64,000 bases of DNA from Thiopseudomonas sp964394445 (GCA_964394445.1 CAYMXO010000004.1:1-64000); one strand, 5' to 3'. Positions 27,877-37,428 are shown, numbered from the stretch's first letter. Numbers and translations are program-made. The notes: a model not told the origin generated them from the letters alone.

Positions 27877-29574
27877 TTAAAAATACACATCCAGACGGAA
27901 ATAAAGCGGCCGCTCCCTGCGCTCCAGCGCACCGGGCCTGGAAAGGCTGCGGGCGCTGGTTACAGCAACAGCCAGGTGTTCGCCTTGCGCGCTCAGCTCA
28001 TAGGCATGGCTGGCCATACGGCCGCTGCTCTCGTGGTTAAACTTGTCCCCGCGGATAGCGCCCAGGTCGTAGGCCGCCAACAGGCTGTATTGCTGCACCA
28101 GCGGTTGTAGCCAGCGCCAGCTGACAGGACGGCTCCAGCGCAGCTGGTTGCGCCAGTAGTAGCCGCTGTCACCGGTCAGGCTCTGATCCTTGTAACCGCG
28201 AATGGAATACAAGCCGCCCAGACTAAAACGCTGCGGACTAAACAGCACGTCCTCACTGCGCTGGGCATTGAACAGGCTGTCAAAACTGAAGTGCTCACCC
28301 GCCAGTTGAAACGGCTGTAGATAGCTGGCTGCCAGGGTGTATTTGTTATAGCGGGCCACCGGCTGACCTCCGCGCGGCGAACCCTTGCGCCGGGCATCCA
28401 GTGCACCGCTACCCCGCTGCCAGCCAAGATCCAGGTTGACAAAGGCCCTGGCCAGGCGCCGGCCATGATTGAAGGTTAGCTGGTATTCACTCAAGCGCTG
28501 GCTGGACACATCCAGCCGGTAATTGTCCAGGTAATTGCTGCTCCGCAGGTGGCTAGCGCCCACGCCCACCGCCGTTTTACTGACCGCATCGCGATGTATC
28601 ACCCGTTCGGCGCTCAGGGCCTGGGTACTGCCTGAGCCATCCAGAACAAAAGAAAACCCCTGGCCCTGCGTGCGGGTGCGGTAATAGCTGTGGTTGTAGT
28701 GATAGCTGAAGGTCCACCAGCCGTAGGGTAGCCGGTAGCTCAAGCCATGGCTGGCCGAGTGACGATAGCGGTCGCCGGCAACATCTCTGCTGCCGCGGAT
28801 ATTGAGCTGATCGGCCAGACCCAGCGGGCTGTCCCATGCCAGCCAGGTGCCCCATTGTTGCTCGCCGGTGCTGCGCTGGCCATCGTTATGCCGGCTCAGG
28901 CCAACACGCCACGGTTTGCTGCGCTCGCCCCGGGCAACCACCCTGCTGCCGCCTGTGGTCTCGCCAGGCTGCAGGTCAAACTGAACCTGTCTGGATGGCA
29001 ATTGGCCCAGCTGGTCCACCGCCTGCTCCAGGCTACGGATATTGAATGGATTGCCAGGGCGCAACGGCACCAGCCTATCCAGTTCCCGGACAGCCAGGAT
29101 ACCCGCACCAACCAGCTCTTCGACATGCCCCTCGACTACTTGCACATACAGCGTACCGCGATCCAGGCTTTGCACGGGCAGATAAGCGCGCGTAGTTACG
29201 TAACCACGTTCGAGGTAAGCATGAGTAATATCCTGCAATAGCCGGTCAAGCTGCACCCCGTCCAGGCACTGTCCCTGATAGGCTCTGACCAGCGCATCCC
29301 GTACCGGCAACCTGAGCAAGTTGACGCCCGACAGCTCAATATGCCGTATGTCGATGCAGCGACCTGCTGACGGATAGGATTCGCTCGCAGTTTCAGGCAT
29401 CATTCCCGGCAGGTTTTGCAGCTCGTTCAGCCGCTGCTGCTGTTCTTGCAGCAATCGCTGCTGACGTTCATGCAGCAGCTCACGATCACCGGGCAGTGGC
29501 GTGGCCAATACTGGCAACGCACAAAGAAACAGCCAAACAGGCGTGCTCCTCCTGAAGAATTTGAATGCATCCAT
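27877..29574 (-). CDS. Two-partner secretion transporter, FhaC/ShlB family
   Basis: Outer-membrane TpsB pore that exports the exoprotein encoded directly downstream. The 565 residues comprise a signal peptide (VWLFLCALPVLATPLPG) and a glutamine-rich helix (RLLQEQQQRLNELQNL). Two POTRA domains follow (about 70-220, with GYVTTRAYLPVQSLDRGTLY), then a 16-stranded barrel. The conserved loop-6 motif is GGLYSIRGYKDQSL, and the last residue is Phe (RLDVYF), as expected for an outer-membrane barrel. AAGGA lies 7 bases before the ATG. It is first gene of the operon fhaC-fhaB-lipoprotein and divergent from the DUF218 gene. Confidence 0.93.
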   Translation of the reverse strand: MDAFKFFRRSTPVWLFLCALPVLATPLPGDRELLHERQQRLLQEQQQRLNELQNLPGMMPETASESYPSAGRCIDIRHIELSGVNLLRLPVRDALVRAYQGQCLDGVQLDRLLQDITHAYLERGYVTTRAYLPVQSLDRGTLYVQVVEGHVEELVGAGILAVRELDRLVPLRPGNPFNIRSLEQAVDQLGQLPSRQVQFDLQPGETTGGSRVVARGERSKPWRVGLSRHNDGQRSTGEQQWGTWLAWDSPLGLADQLNIRGSRDVAGDRYRHSASHGLSYRLPYGWWTFSYHYNHSYYRTRTQGQGFSFVLDGSGSTQALSAERVIHRDAVSKTAVGVGASHLRSSNYLDNYRLDVSSQRLSEYQLTFNHGRRLARAFVNLDLGWQRGSGALDARRKGSPRGGQPVARYNKYTLAASYLQPFQLAGEHFSFDSLFNAQRSEDVLFSPQRFSLGGLYSIRGYKDQSLTGDSGYYWRNQLRWSRPVSWRWLQPLVQQYSLLAAYDLGAIRGDKFNHESSGRMASHAYELSAQGEHLAVAVTSARSLSRPGALERRERPLYFRLDVYF

Positions 29575-29607
29575 GCATATGTCCTTATATAAAGAACACC
29601 CAGCTTC

Positions 29608-29627
29608 CTTGATCTGGACTTGATCTG
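29608..29627. promoter_or_regulatory. Direct repeat in the fhaC leader
   Basis: CTTGATCTG occurs at 29608-29616 and again at 29619-29627, spaced exactly 11 bases start to start, about one helical turn. It lies 34-53 bases upstream of the fhaC start on the template side. Such spacing suits tandem binding of a regulator on one DNA face, but no known operator was recognised. Confidence 0.3.
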
Positions 29628-29727
29628 AACCATAGCCCGTTCCCTGGCAAAAATGCGTGCATAAATCACAGTTTTGTCATACGCTCACCGAAATCCGCTA
29701 GACCAAAGTCGTAACAAGGAAAGACAG

Positions 29728-30486
29728 ATGACCTGGCGCTTTATTCTCAAACAGCTTGGCATGCCGCCAGGCGGCCTGTTGATACTACTGTTGGCAGCAT
29801 GGCTGCTGCGGTCACGGGCGCCACGCCTGGCCAGCGCTTTGTTCATGCTGACCCTGGCTGCCGGCTACGCCCTGAGCCTGCCTGTAACGACTGAATACCT
29901 GGCCTCTCGCCTGGAAGACCAGCCGGCACTGCAGCAATCGGAATGGCCGGCACTGGCCAGCCGGGCAGATGCCATTGTCATCCTCGGTGGCGGCCGTGAA
30001 CCGGCAGACGCCGCCTGGGGAGCCGACCAGCCTTCATTATTTGCCATGCAACGCGTGCGCTATGCTGCCCGGCTGGCCAAGGCCTCCGGTCTGCCCATAC
30101 TGGTTTCCGGCGGGCTGCACTTTGGTCGTCCGCCCAGCGAAGCGCACATCATGGCCGACACGTTACAGCTCGACTTTGGCCTGCAGACCCGCTGGCTGGA
30201 AGAGCGCAGCCGCACCACCTGGGAAAATGCGCTCTTTAGCGCCGAGATGCTACAGGCCGAAGGGATCCACCGCATCGTACTGGTCACCGATGCCTGGCAC
30301 ATGCAGCGCTCCCGCTGGAGTTTCGAGCGGACCGGTTTTGAAGTCATTCCTGCACCCGAAGGCTTTTACAGCGCCAAGCAGGATATGCCGCTCAAAGGCT
30401 GGCTACCGGAAAGCCGGGCGTTCGGGCAAAACACCCAGTTGCTCAACGAATTTCTCGGCTTATGGCTGTATCCGCTTTCTTATTGA
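29728..30486 (+). CDS. YdcF/ElyC-family (DUF218) membrane protein
   Basis: A 252-residue inner-membrane protein with two N-terminal helices (GGLLILLLAAWLL and LASALFMLTLAAGYAL). A periplasmic DUF218 domain follows, containing ADAIVILGGGREP, GLPILVSGGLHFG, EERSRTTWENALFS and IVLVTDAWHMQRSRWSFERTG. In E. coli, ElyC affects envelope integrity and the undecaprenyl-phosphate supply. The ATG at 29728 has AAGGAAAG upstream; an upstream in-frame start at 29674 would precede the signal and is rejected. It is divergent from fhaC and has a 175-base spacer before leuS. Confidence 0.87.
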   Translation: MTWRFILKQLGMPPGGLLILLLAAWLLRSRAPRLASALFMLTLAAGYALSLPVTTEYLASRLEDQPALQQSEWPALASRADAIVILGGGREPADAAWGADQPSLFAMQRVRYAARLAKASGLPILVSGGLHFGRPPSEAHIMADTLQLDFGLQTRWLEERSRTTWENALFSAEMLQAEGIHRIVLVTDAWHMQRSRWSFERTGFEVIPAPEGFYSAKQDMPLKGWLPESRAFGQNTQLLNEFLGLWLYPLSY

Positions 30487-30661
30487 GCAATTTTTTACTT
30501 CTGTATTTGGCGTTTTCAACTCCGGCAGGCGCATCACGGAGCGGGTAGAAATACAATGACCACAATGAAGCAACCCGCTACTGCAGGCGAAAACCTGCCG
30601 CTTCATGTATGCTTGCAGGATTATTTTTGTCCATTGTTTTCATTAGATCCCGAACAGCACC

Positions 30662-33280
30662 ATGCACGAACAGTATTCCCCCCGCGAAGTCGAAGCCAAG
30701 GCCCAACAGTACTGGGTCCAGAACAAGTCCTTTGAAGTCAAGGAAGACAGCAGCAAGGAACCCTTCTACTGCCTGTCCATGTTCCCCTACCCCAGCGGCC
30801 GCCTGCACATGGGCCACGTGCGCAACTACACCATTGGCGACGTCATCAGCCGCTACCAGCGCATGCTGGGCAAAAACGTGCTGCAACCCATGGGCTGGGA
30901 CGCGTTCGGCATGCCGGCGGAAAACGCCGCCATCCAGAACAAGGTGGCACCCGCCGCCTGGACCTACCAGAACATCGACTACATGAAAAACCAGTTCAAC
31001 CAGCTCGGCCTGGCACTGGACTGGTCGCGCGAGCTGGCCACCTGCAAGCCCGACTACTACCGCTGGGAGCAGTGGCTGTTCACCCGCCTGTACGAAAAAG
31101 GCATCATCTACCAGAAAAAAGGCACGGTGAACTGGGATCCGGTCGACAACACCGTACTGGCCAACGAACAGGTGATTGAAGGCCGTGGCTGGCGCTCCGG
31201 CGCGCTGGTGGAAAAGCGCGAAATCCCCATGTACTACTTCAAGATCACCGCCTACGCCGAAGAGCTGCTGGCAGGTCTGGACACGCTGGGCGGCTGGCCC
31301 GAGCAAGTTAAAACCATGCAACGCAACTGGATCGGCAAAAGCTTTGGTGCCGACATTGTGTTTGCCTACGACCCGGACAGTGTCGGTATCGATGGCCAGC
31401 TGCGCGTCTACTCCACCCGTCCCGACACCCTGATGGGCGCCACCTATGTGGCCGTGGCGGCCGAGCACCCGCTGGCCCAGCGCGCCGCCGCAAGCAATGC
31501 AGCCGTGGCCGCCTTCATCAAGGAATGCCAGACCGCCTCCACCGCCGAAGCCGACATGGCCACCATGGAGAAGAAAGGCCTGGCGACCGGCCAGTTTGTC
31601 ATCCACCCGCTGACCGGTGAAAAGCTGGCGGTGTATGTCGCCAACTATGTGCTCTGGGGCTACGGCGAAGGTGCCGTGATGGCGGTTCCCGCCCATGACG
31701 AACGCGATTTCGAGTTTGCCAACCAGTACGGCCTGCCCATCAAACAGGTCTACCGCAACACCGTTGACAGCCTGCAATTCAACGACAAAGAATGGCAAGA
31801 CTGGTACGCCGACAAAGATAACGTGCTGACCATCAACAGCGGCAAGTACGACAACCAACCTTTCCAGGCCGCTTTTGACGCCATCGTTGCCGATCTGGAA
31901 GCCAAAGACAACGGCGAGCGCAAAACCCGGTTCCGCCTGCGCGACTGGGGCATCAGCCGCCAGCGCTACTGGGGCTGCCCGATCCCCATTATCCACTGCC
32001 CCGACTGTGGTGATGTGCCGGTACCGGAAGAGCAGCTGCCGGTGGTCTTGCCGGAAAACGTCATCCCCGATGGCAGCGGCAACCCGCTGGCCAAAATGCC
32101 GGAGTTTTATCAGTGTCAGTGCCCGAAATGTGGCGCTGACGCCCGCCGTGAAACCGATACCATGGACACCTTTGTCGAGTCGTCCTGGTACTACGCCCGC
32201 TATGCTTCGGCGCAGTTTGAGCAGGGTCTGGTGGATAAACAGGCCGCCGACTACTGGCTGCCGGTCAACCAGTACATTGGCGGTATCGAGCACGCCATTT
32301 TGCACCTGCTGTATGCCCGCTTCTTCCACAAACTGATGCGTGACGAAGGTCTGCTCAACAGTGACGAACCCTTCACCAACCTGCTGACCCAGGGCATGGT
32401 GGTTGCCGATACGTTCTACCGCATGCTACCCAACGGTGGCCGTGAGTGGTTCAACCCCGACGAAGTCGAGGTGCAGACCGATGCCAAGGGCAAGGCACTG
32501 GGCGCAATCCTCAAGACCGATGGCCAGCCGGTGGAAATCGGCGGTACCGAGAAGATGTCCAAGTCCAAGAACAACGGCGTGGACCCGCAAGTGATGATCG
32601 ACCAGTACGGTGCCGACACCTGCCGCCTGTTCATGATGTTTGCCGCACCACCGGAAATGAGTCTGGAATGGTCCGACTCCGGTATTGAAGGCGCCAGCCG
32701 TTTCCTGCGCCGTGTCTGGCGTCTGGCGCACAAGCATGTCAGTGCCGGTGTAGTCAGCACCGCCCTTAATGGCGAGCTGACAGCAGAGCAAAAGGAGCTG
32801 CGTCACACCATTCATGCGGTGATCGAACACGCCAGCCGTGATATCAGCCAGCACCACAAGTTCAACACCGCCATTGCCCAGGTGATGACGCTGCTCAACG
32901 CTCTGGAAAAGGCGGCAAACGCAAGTGACAACGACCGTGCCCTGCTGCAGGAAGGCCTGGAGACCGCCGTACTGCTGCTGGCCCCGATTGCGCCGCATGT
33001 CTGTCACGAAATCTGGCTGCTGCTGGGCCATGACAATCCAGTGATTGATGCCGTCTGGCCAACAGCTGATCCGGCTGCACTGGTGCAGGACAGCATCAGT
33101 CTGGTGATTCAGGTCAACGGCAAGCTGCGTGGCCATATTGAGGTGCCGGCCGACGCCAGTCACGAAGAGATCGAGGCGGCCGCCCGCGCCAATGAAAACG
33201 TCCTGCGCCACACCGAAGGTCAGACCATTCGTAAAGTGATTGTAGTGCCCGGCAAACTGGTTAATATTGTTGCCAACTGA
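30662..33280 (+). CDS. leuS: Leucyl-tRNA synthetase
   Basis: Charges tRNA-Leu. The 872-residue class I synthetase has the HIGH-type motif HMGH at residues 49-52 and the KMSKSKNNG motif at about 631. An editing (CP1) domain lies between, with TRPDTLMGATYVAVAAEHPL, and a zinc-binding-like segment includes CPIPIIHCPDCGDVPVPEE. The length matches E. coli (860). No strong ribosome-binding site is visible before the ATG. It heads leuS-lptE-holA, an order conserved in gammaproteobacteria. A 583-codon open frame on the opposite strand (30578-32329) is a codon-bias shadow. Confidence 0.98.
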   Translation: MHEQYSPREVEAKAQQYWVQNKSFEVKEDSSKEPFYCLSMFPYPSGRLHMGHVRNYTIGDVISRYQRMLGKNVLQPMGWDAFGMPAENAAIQNKVAPAAWTYQNIDYMKNQFNQLGLALDWSRELATCKPDYYRWEQWLFTRLYEKGIIYQKKGTVNWDPVDNTVLANEQVIEGRGWRSGALVEKREIPMYYFKITAYAEELLAGLDTLGGWPEQVKTMQRNWIGKSFGADIVFAYDPDSVGIDGQLRVYSTRPDTLMGATYVAVAAEHPLAQRAAASNAAVAAFIKECQTASTAEADMATMEKKGLATGQFVIHPLTGEKLAVYVANYVLWGYGEGAVMAVPAHDERDFEFANQYGLPIKQVYRNTVDSLQFNDKEWQDWYADKDNVLTINSGKYDNQPFQAAFDAIVADLEAKDNGERKTRFRLRDWGISRQRYWGCPIPIIHCPDCGDVPVPEEQLPVVLPENVIPDGSGNPLAKMPEFYQCQCPKCGADARRETDTMDTFVESSWYYARYASAQFEQGLVDKQAADYWLPVNQYIGGIEHAILHLLYARFFHKLMRDEGLLNSDEPFTNLLTQGMVVADTFYRMLPNGGREWFNPDEVEVQTDAKGKALGAILKTDGQPVEIGGTEKMSKSKNNGVDPQVMIDQYGADTCRLFMMFAAPPEMSLEWSDSGIEGASRFLRRVWRLAHKHVSAGVVSTALNGELTAEQKELRHTIHAVIEHASRDISQHHKFNTAIAQVMTLLNALEKAANASDNDRALLQEGLETAVLLLAPIAPHVCHEIWLLLGHDNPVIDAVWPTADPAALVQDSISLVIQVNGKLRGHIEVPADASHEEIEAAARANENVLRHTEGQTIRKVIVVPGKLVNIVAN

Positions 33281-33299
33281 CCTGTCGCACCCAAACATG

Positions 33300-33322
33300 C
33301 GGGCCTCGCCAAGGCAGGCCCG
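33300..33322 (+). terminator. Weak hairpin after leuS
   Basis: CGGGCCT (33300-33306) and AGGCCCG (33316-33322) form a 7-bp stem 20 bases after the leuS stop. It is followed by TCCGACAA, with no T-run, so it may only attenuate transcription into lptE. Confidence 0.35.
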
Positions 33323-33402
33323 TCCGACAAGCATCTGCCTGCAGCAGGGCCATGATTCACGCTGTCGCTGCCAAGGCCAAACTGCACAATAAAGGTTTTA
33401 CC

Positions 33403-34005
33403 ATGCGTCTAGCCCAACTGCTTACCCTGTCTCTGGCCCTGGCGCTGTCAGCCTGTGGCTTTCAGCTGCGCGGCACCGGCAGCTTCGAGTTTCATTTGAA
33501 AGAACTGCGCTTCAGCTCCGATGATCGTCTGGCACCACTGGCCAAAGAGCTGCAGGAGCGCTTGCAGGCCCAGGGTGTAACCCTGACCGACAGCGCCGGC
33601 TATCGCCTGCACCTTGGTCGTGAAAACCAGAGCCAGCGCACCGTCAGCTTTACCGCCGGTACGCGCAGCTCTGAGCAGATGCTAACCAGCGCGGTTGACT
33701 ACGAAATCCGCTCTGGCGAACTGCCGGCGCTGGTCAAGGGCCAGGCCGAAGTACAGCGTGCCCTGTCGTTCAACCAGAACCATGTATCGGCGTCCTCCGA
33801 AGAAGCTCGCATGTTGCGTGAAGAAATGCGTAACGAACTGGTCATGCAGCTGATGCTGCGCCTGCAGGCAATCCGCCCTGAACAGCTGGAAAGCCTGCGG
33901 GCAGACGCCCAGGCACGTGCCGATGCCGAAACGGCTGCCCGTGAAGCCGAGCAGCAGCGCCTGCAACAGGAAGACCAGATGTTCCAGTTCAGCCCGGCGA
34001 ACTGA
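33403..34005 (+). CDS. lptE: LPS-assembly lipoprotein LptE
   Basis: Outer-membrane lipoprotein that plugs the LptD translocon. The 200-residue product has a signal peptide ending in the lipobox LSAC (MRLAQLLTLSLALALSACGFQLRG). The GFQLRG segment immediately after the acylated Cys is typical of LptE. ATG 33403 is preceded by AAAGG; the in-frame start 51 bases earlier would bury the lipobox and is rejected. The stop overlaps the holA start (TGATG). The C-terminus is glutamine- and glutamate-rich (AEQQRLQQEDQMFQF). Confidence 0.93.
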   Translation: MRLAQLLTLSLALALSACGFQLRGTGSFEFHLKELRFSSDDRLAPLAKELQERLQAQGVTLTDSAGYRLHLGRENQSQRTVSFTAGTRSSEQMLTSAVDYEIRSGELPALVKGQAEVQRALSFNQNHVSASSEEARMLREEMRNELVMQLMLRLQAIRPEQLESLRADAQARADAETAAREAEQQRLQQEDQMFQFSPAN

Positions 34006-35003
34006 TGCGTCTGGCAGCAGACAAGCTCGACAGCCAGCTGCGTAAAGCCCTGCTGCCGATTTTTCTGGTCAGCAGTGACGACCCGCTGTTGCAGCGGGAA
34101 GCCTGTGATGCCATCCGGCACCGCTGTCGCGAGCAAGGCTTCAGCGAGCGCCAGGTATTTCATGTCGAACGCAGTTTCGACTGGAACACCCTGCGCGAGG
34201 CCAGTGCCAGCCTGTCACTGTTTGCCGAAAAACGCATCCTGGAACTGAACCTGCCAGGCGGCAAGCCCGGCGATACCGGCGCCAAAGTATTGCTGGAATA
34301 CCTTGAGCGCCCGGCCGAAGACACCCTGCTGCTGATTATCGTGCCGCGGCTGGATGGCAGCACACTGAAAACCCGCTGGGCCAAGGCCCTGCTTGAGAGC
34401 CCCGCCTGCGGCTTTGTGCAGATCCCGGTGGTTACGCCCGAGCAACTGCCCGGCTGGCTGAACCAGCGCCTGGCTGGCAAGGGGCTGAGCGCCGATGCCG
34501 ATGTGTTGCAGTTCATCAGTGATCGCGTTGAAGGCAACCTGCTGGCCGCCGACCAGGAAATCGAAAAACTGGTCCTGCTGACCGATGCCACCCATCTGGA
34601 CATGGATACCGTTCAGCAGTCCATCGCCGACAGCGCCCGCTATGATATCTTCACCCTGACCGACGCCATGCTGGCTGACGACCGGGTCCGCAGCCTGCGC
34701 ATTCTCGGCGGCCTGCGCAGCGAAGGCAACGAGGTACCGGTAATCCTCTGGGCGGTTGCCCGCGAGATACGCCAGCTGGCCACCCTTGCCGGACAGGTCG
34801 AACAGGGCCAGGCCATCAGCCAGGTGACCAGCCGAGTCTGGCCAGCCAGCCGCAAGCCTCTGGTACAACGCGCCCTGCAGCGGCAACGCGCCAGTCACTG
34901 GAACCGCCTGTTGCAAGCGGCCCAGGTTATTGACGAGCAGGCCAAGGGACAACAGGCTGGTGATCCCTGGCTGGGACTGCAACAAATCCTTCTTGAATTC
35001 TAG
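34005..35003 (+). CDS. holA: DNA polymerase III delta subunit
   Basis: Clamp-loader wrench subunit that opens the sliding clamp. The 332-residue product (E. coli 343) contains IFLVSSDDPLLQREACDAIR near the N-terminus, where the family beta-clamp contact lies, LLLIIVPRLDGSTLKTRWAK, and DIFTLTDAMLADD in the helical collar region. The start shares one base with the lptE stop, so translation is coupled. It is followed 15 bases later by rsmA. Confidence 0.93.
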   Translation: MRLAADKLDSQLRKALLPIFLVSSDDPLLQREACDAIRHRCREQGFSERQVFHVERSFDWNTLREASASLSLFAEKRILELNLPGGKPGDTGAKVLLEYLERPAEDTLLLIIVPRLDGSTLKTRWAKALLESPACGFVQIPVVTPEQLPGWLNQRLAGKGLSADADVLQFISDRVEGNLLAADQEIEKLVLLTDATHLDMDTVQQSIADSARYDIFTLTDAMLADDRVRSLRILGGLRSEGNEVPVILWAVAREIRQLATLAGQVEQGQAISQVTSRVWPASRKPLVQRALQRQRASHWNRLLQAAQVIDEQAKGQQAGDPWLGLQQILLEF

Positions 35004-35018
35004 AAATACGGAGCCGGT

Positions 35019-35834
35019 ATGGCCGATTTTTACCAGCACCGGGCGCGCAAGCGCTTCGGACAAAACTTTTTGCACGATGCCGGCGTGATTGACCGCATCC
35101 TGCGGGCAATTTTTCCCCGCGAGGGCGAGCGCCTGCTGGAGATCGGTCCGGGCCAGGGCGCCCTGACCGAAGGCCTGGTCAACAGTGGTGCCCAGCTGGA
35201 CGTCATCGAGCTGGACAAGGACCTGATTCCCCTGCTCAAGCTGCGCTTTGGCCTCAAGCCCAATTTCACCCTGCACGAAGGTGATGCCCTGCAGTTCAAC
35301 TTTGCCACCCTGGATGTCGAACCCCGCAGCTTGCGGGTGGTGGGCAACTTGCCCTACAACATTTCCACTCCGCTGATTTTTCACCTGCTGGACCAGGCAG
35401 ACCTGATCCGCGACATGCATTTCATGCTGCAAAAGGAAGTGGTCGAGCGCATGAGCGCCCGTCCCGGAACCGGCCACTGGGGCCGGTTGTCCATCATGGT
35501 GCAATATCACTGCAAGGTAGAAAACCTGTTTACCGTTGGCCCTGGCGCATTCAAGCCTGCGCCCAAGGTCGATTCGGCCATTGTACGGCTGACGCCACAC
35601 AGCCAGCTGCCCCATCCGGCACGGGATGTGCAGGCGCTGGACCGGGTCGTGCGCGAGGCCTTCAACCAGCGCCGTAAAACCTTGCGCAACACGCTGAAAA
35701 ACCTGCTGAGCAGCGAACAGATCGAAGCCGCCGGAATCGATGCCAGCCTGCGCCCGGAACAGCTGGAGCTGGCCGATTTCGTTCGCCTGGCTGACTGTTT
35801 TGCAGCCCTGAACACCCAGACAACAAGATCATGA
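35019..35834 (+). CDS. rsmA: 16S rRNA dimethyladenosine transferase RsmA (KsgA)
   Basis: Dimethylates the two adjacent adenosines near the 3' end of 16S rRNA (A1518/A1519). The 271-residue product has RKRFGQNFLHD at the N-terminus, the SAM motif LEIGPGQGALTEGL (about 41), DVIELDKDL, and the catalytic NLPYNISTPL motif (about 109). CGGAG lies 8 bases upstream of the ATG. The stop overlaps apaG by 4 bases. pdxA and surA, usual upstream partners in Pseudomonas and E. coli, are absent here; holA precedes instead. Confidence 0.97.
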   Translation: MADFYQHRARKRFGQNFLHDAGVIDRILRAIFPREGERLLEIGPGQGALTEGLVNSGAQLDVIELDKDLIPLLKLRFGLKPNFTLHEGDALQFNFATLDVEPRSLRVVGNLPYNISTPLIFHLLDQADLIRDMHFMLQKEVVERMSARPGTGHWGRLSIMVQYHCKVENLFTVGPGAFKPAPKVDSAIVRLTPHSQLPHPARDVQALDRVVREAFNQRRKTLRNTLKNLLSSEQIEAAGIDASLRPEQLELADFVRLADCFAALNTQTTRS

Positions 35835-36208
35835 GCAATGAATTTCCCGTGCGGGTCGAGGTGACAACCCGCTACATCCCCGACCACTCGGTGCCCGACG
35901 AGCAGCGCTATGTGTTTGCCTACGACATCATCGTACGCAACGAAGGCAGTGAGCCGGTGCAATTGCTGACCCGCCACTGGATCATTACCGATGGTGATGG
36001 CAAAACCCAGGAAGTGCGCGGCGAAGGCGTGGTTGGCGAACAACCGGTCATCCCGCCAGGTACCGAATACCGCTACACCAGCGGCACCCTGCTCAACACC
36101 GAAGTCGGCAGCATGCAGGGCAGCTTCGGCATGCAAACCGAAGACGGCACCGCCTTTGACGCCCCGGTTGCCCCCTTCACCCTGGCCCAGCCCGGAGCCC
36201 TGCACTGA
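35831..36208 (+). CDS. apaG: ApaG protein
   Basis: A 125-residue protein with the ApaG fold (fibronectin-III-like beta sandwich). It contains VTTRYIPDHSVPDEQRYVFA, LLTRHWIITDGDGK, GEGVVGEQPVIPPGTEYRYT and GSMQGSFGM, all family hallmarks. It overlaps rsmA by 4 bases and apaH by 1 base, a conserved trio. Molecular function is not settled in the family; a role alongside ApaH in dinucleotide or RNA-cap metabolism is an association only. Confidence 0.95.
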   Translation: MSNEFPVRVEVTTRYIPDHSVPDEQRYVFAYDIIVRNEGSEPVQLLTRHWIITDGDGKTQEVRGEGVVGEQPVIPPGTEYRYTSGTLLNTEVGSMQGSFGMQTEDGTAFDAPVAPFTLAQPGALH

Positions 36209-37029
36209 TGGCCACTTATGCCGTTGGCGACCTGCAAGGCTGCCTTGCGCCTTTGCAGCAACTGCTTGAACAGGTCAGCTTTGATCCGGCCACTGACCGC
36301 CTGTGGCTGGTCGGTGACCTGATCAACCGTGGTCCGGCCTCGCTGGATACCCTGCGTTTCCTCTACGATATGCGCGACGCACTCACCATCGTACTGGGCA
36401 ACCACGACCTGCACTTTCTTGCCACCGTCTGGCACCGTGATTTCCTGAAAAAACACGACACCCTGCAGGAAATTCTTGATGCGCCCGATTGCGATGTACT
36501 GGTGGCCTGGCTGCGCCGGCAAAAACTGGCCCACTTTGACCCTGCATTCAATGCCCTGCTGGTGCATGCCGGCGTGCCTCCGCAGTGGTCGCTGGAGCAC
36601 ACACTGGCCCGCGCTGCCGAGGTAGAAGCTGTCCTGCTGGACGACGACCGCGTTGGCGAATTTTTCCTCAACATGTACGGCAACAAGCCCAGGCTCTGGA
36701 GCAATGCGCTGGAAGGCCACGAACGTTTGCGGGTCATTACCAACTACTTTACCCGCATGCGTTTCTGCAACGCCGAAGGCAAGCTGCAGCTGAAAGCCAA
36801 AAGCGGCCCGGACCAGGCGCCGGAGGGCTTTGGCCCCTGGTTTTCCTATCCCGGCCTGACACTGCAACAACACCGCATCATTTTCGGCCACTGGGCTGCC
36901 CTGGAAGGCCGCAGCACCCACCCCAACGCCATTGCGCTGGATACCGGCTGTGTCTGGGGCGGTGCCATGACGCTGTATAACCTTGAGCGTGATGAATACA
37001 TCCGCTGTGACTGCCAAAAGGCTTTATAG
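36208..37029 (+). CDS. apaH: Bis(5'-nucleosyl)-tetraphosphatase (symmetrical) ApaH
   Basis: Hydrolyses Ap4A to two ADP and removes Np4 caps from RNA. The 273-residue protein phosphatase-like metalloenzyme carries AVGDLQGCLAPL (about residue 5), WLVGDLINRGPASL (about 34) and IVLGNHDLHFLA (about 62). It also has LVHAGVPPQWSL (about 118) and IIFGHWAALEG near residue 228. The ATG overlaps the apaG stop by one base. A 78-base spacer separates it from glpE. Confidence 0.96.
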   Translation: MATYAVGDLQGCLAPLQQLLEQVSFDPATDRLWLVGDLINRGPASLDTLRFLYDMRDALTIVLGNHDLHFLATVWHRDFLKKHDTLQEILDAPDCDVLVAWLRRQKLAHFDPAFNALLVHAGVPPQWSLEHTLARAAEVEAVLLDDDRVGEFFLNMYGNKPRLWSNALEGHERLRVITNYFTRMRFCNAEGKLQLKAKSGPDQAPEGFGPWFSYPGLTLQQHRIIFGHWAALEGRSTHPNAIALDTGCVWGGAMTLYNLERDEYIRCDCQKAL

Positions 37030-37107
37030 CGCACCGCATGCCGGACCTGAGCCCGACATGCAGGCCTACAATATTTTGAACCCTGACTCCACCCGACAGG
37101 AGCCCTG

Positions 37108-37428
37108 ATGCAACAATTTGGATACCTCAGCACAGAAGAGACCCGCAAGCTGATGGACAGCGGAGCAGTGATCGTCGACATCCGCGATGCCGACAGCTTT
37201 GCCGCCGGCCACATGCCCGGCGCCGTCCACCTGGACAATCACTCGGTCACCCGTTTCATCCAGCAGGCGGATCTTGATGCACCCACCATCGTCGTCTGCT
37301 ACCACGGCCATGCCAGCCAGAGTGCTGCAGCCTGGCTGCACAGCCAGGACTTTGATCAGGTATTCAGCATGAACGGCGGCTTTGAGGAGTGGAAACAGAC
37401 GTTTCCCGACCAGGTAGAAACAAAATAG
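37108..37428 (+). CDS. glpE: Thiosulfate sulfurtransferase GlpE
   Basis: A single-domain rhodanese of 106 residues that transfers sulfane sulfur from thiosulfate to cyanide or thioredoxin. The active-site loop is VVCYHGHASQSAAAWL with catalytic Cys64. The substrate-side RDADSFAAGHMPGAVHL is typical of rhodaneses. AGGAG lies 5 bases before the ATG. A TACAAT at 37067-37072 could be its -10. The apaH-glpE order is the same in Pseudomonas. Confidence 0.93.
   Translation: MQQFGYLSTEETRKLMDSGAVIVDIRDADSFAAGHMPGAVHLDNHSVTRFIQQADLDAPTIVVCYHGHASQSAAAWLHSQDFDQVFSMNGGFEEWKQTFPDQVETK

Noticed and set aside
26701..28110. 469-codon open frame antisense to fhaB/fhaC
   Set aside because: Low-complexity translation spanning two real genes on the other strand, with no ribosome-binding site or recognisable domain.
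30578..32329. 583-codon open frame antisense to leuS
   Set aside because: It lies wholly opposite a well-conserved synthetase, has no start signal and no family motifs. GC-rich third positions create such frames.
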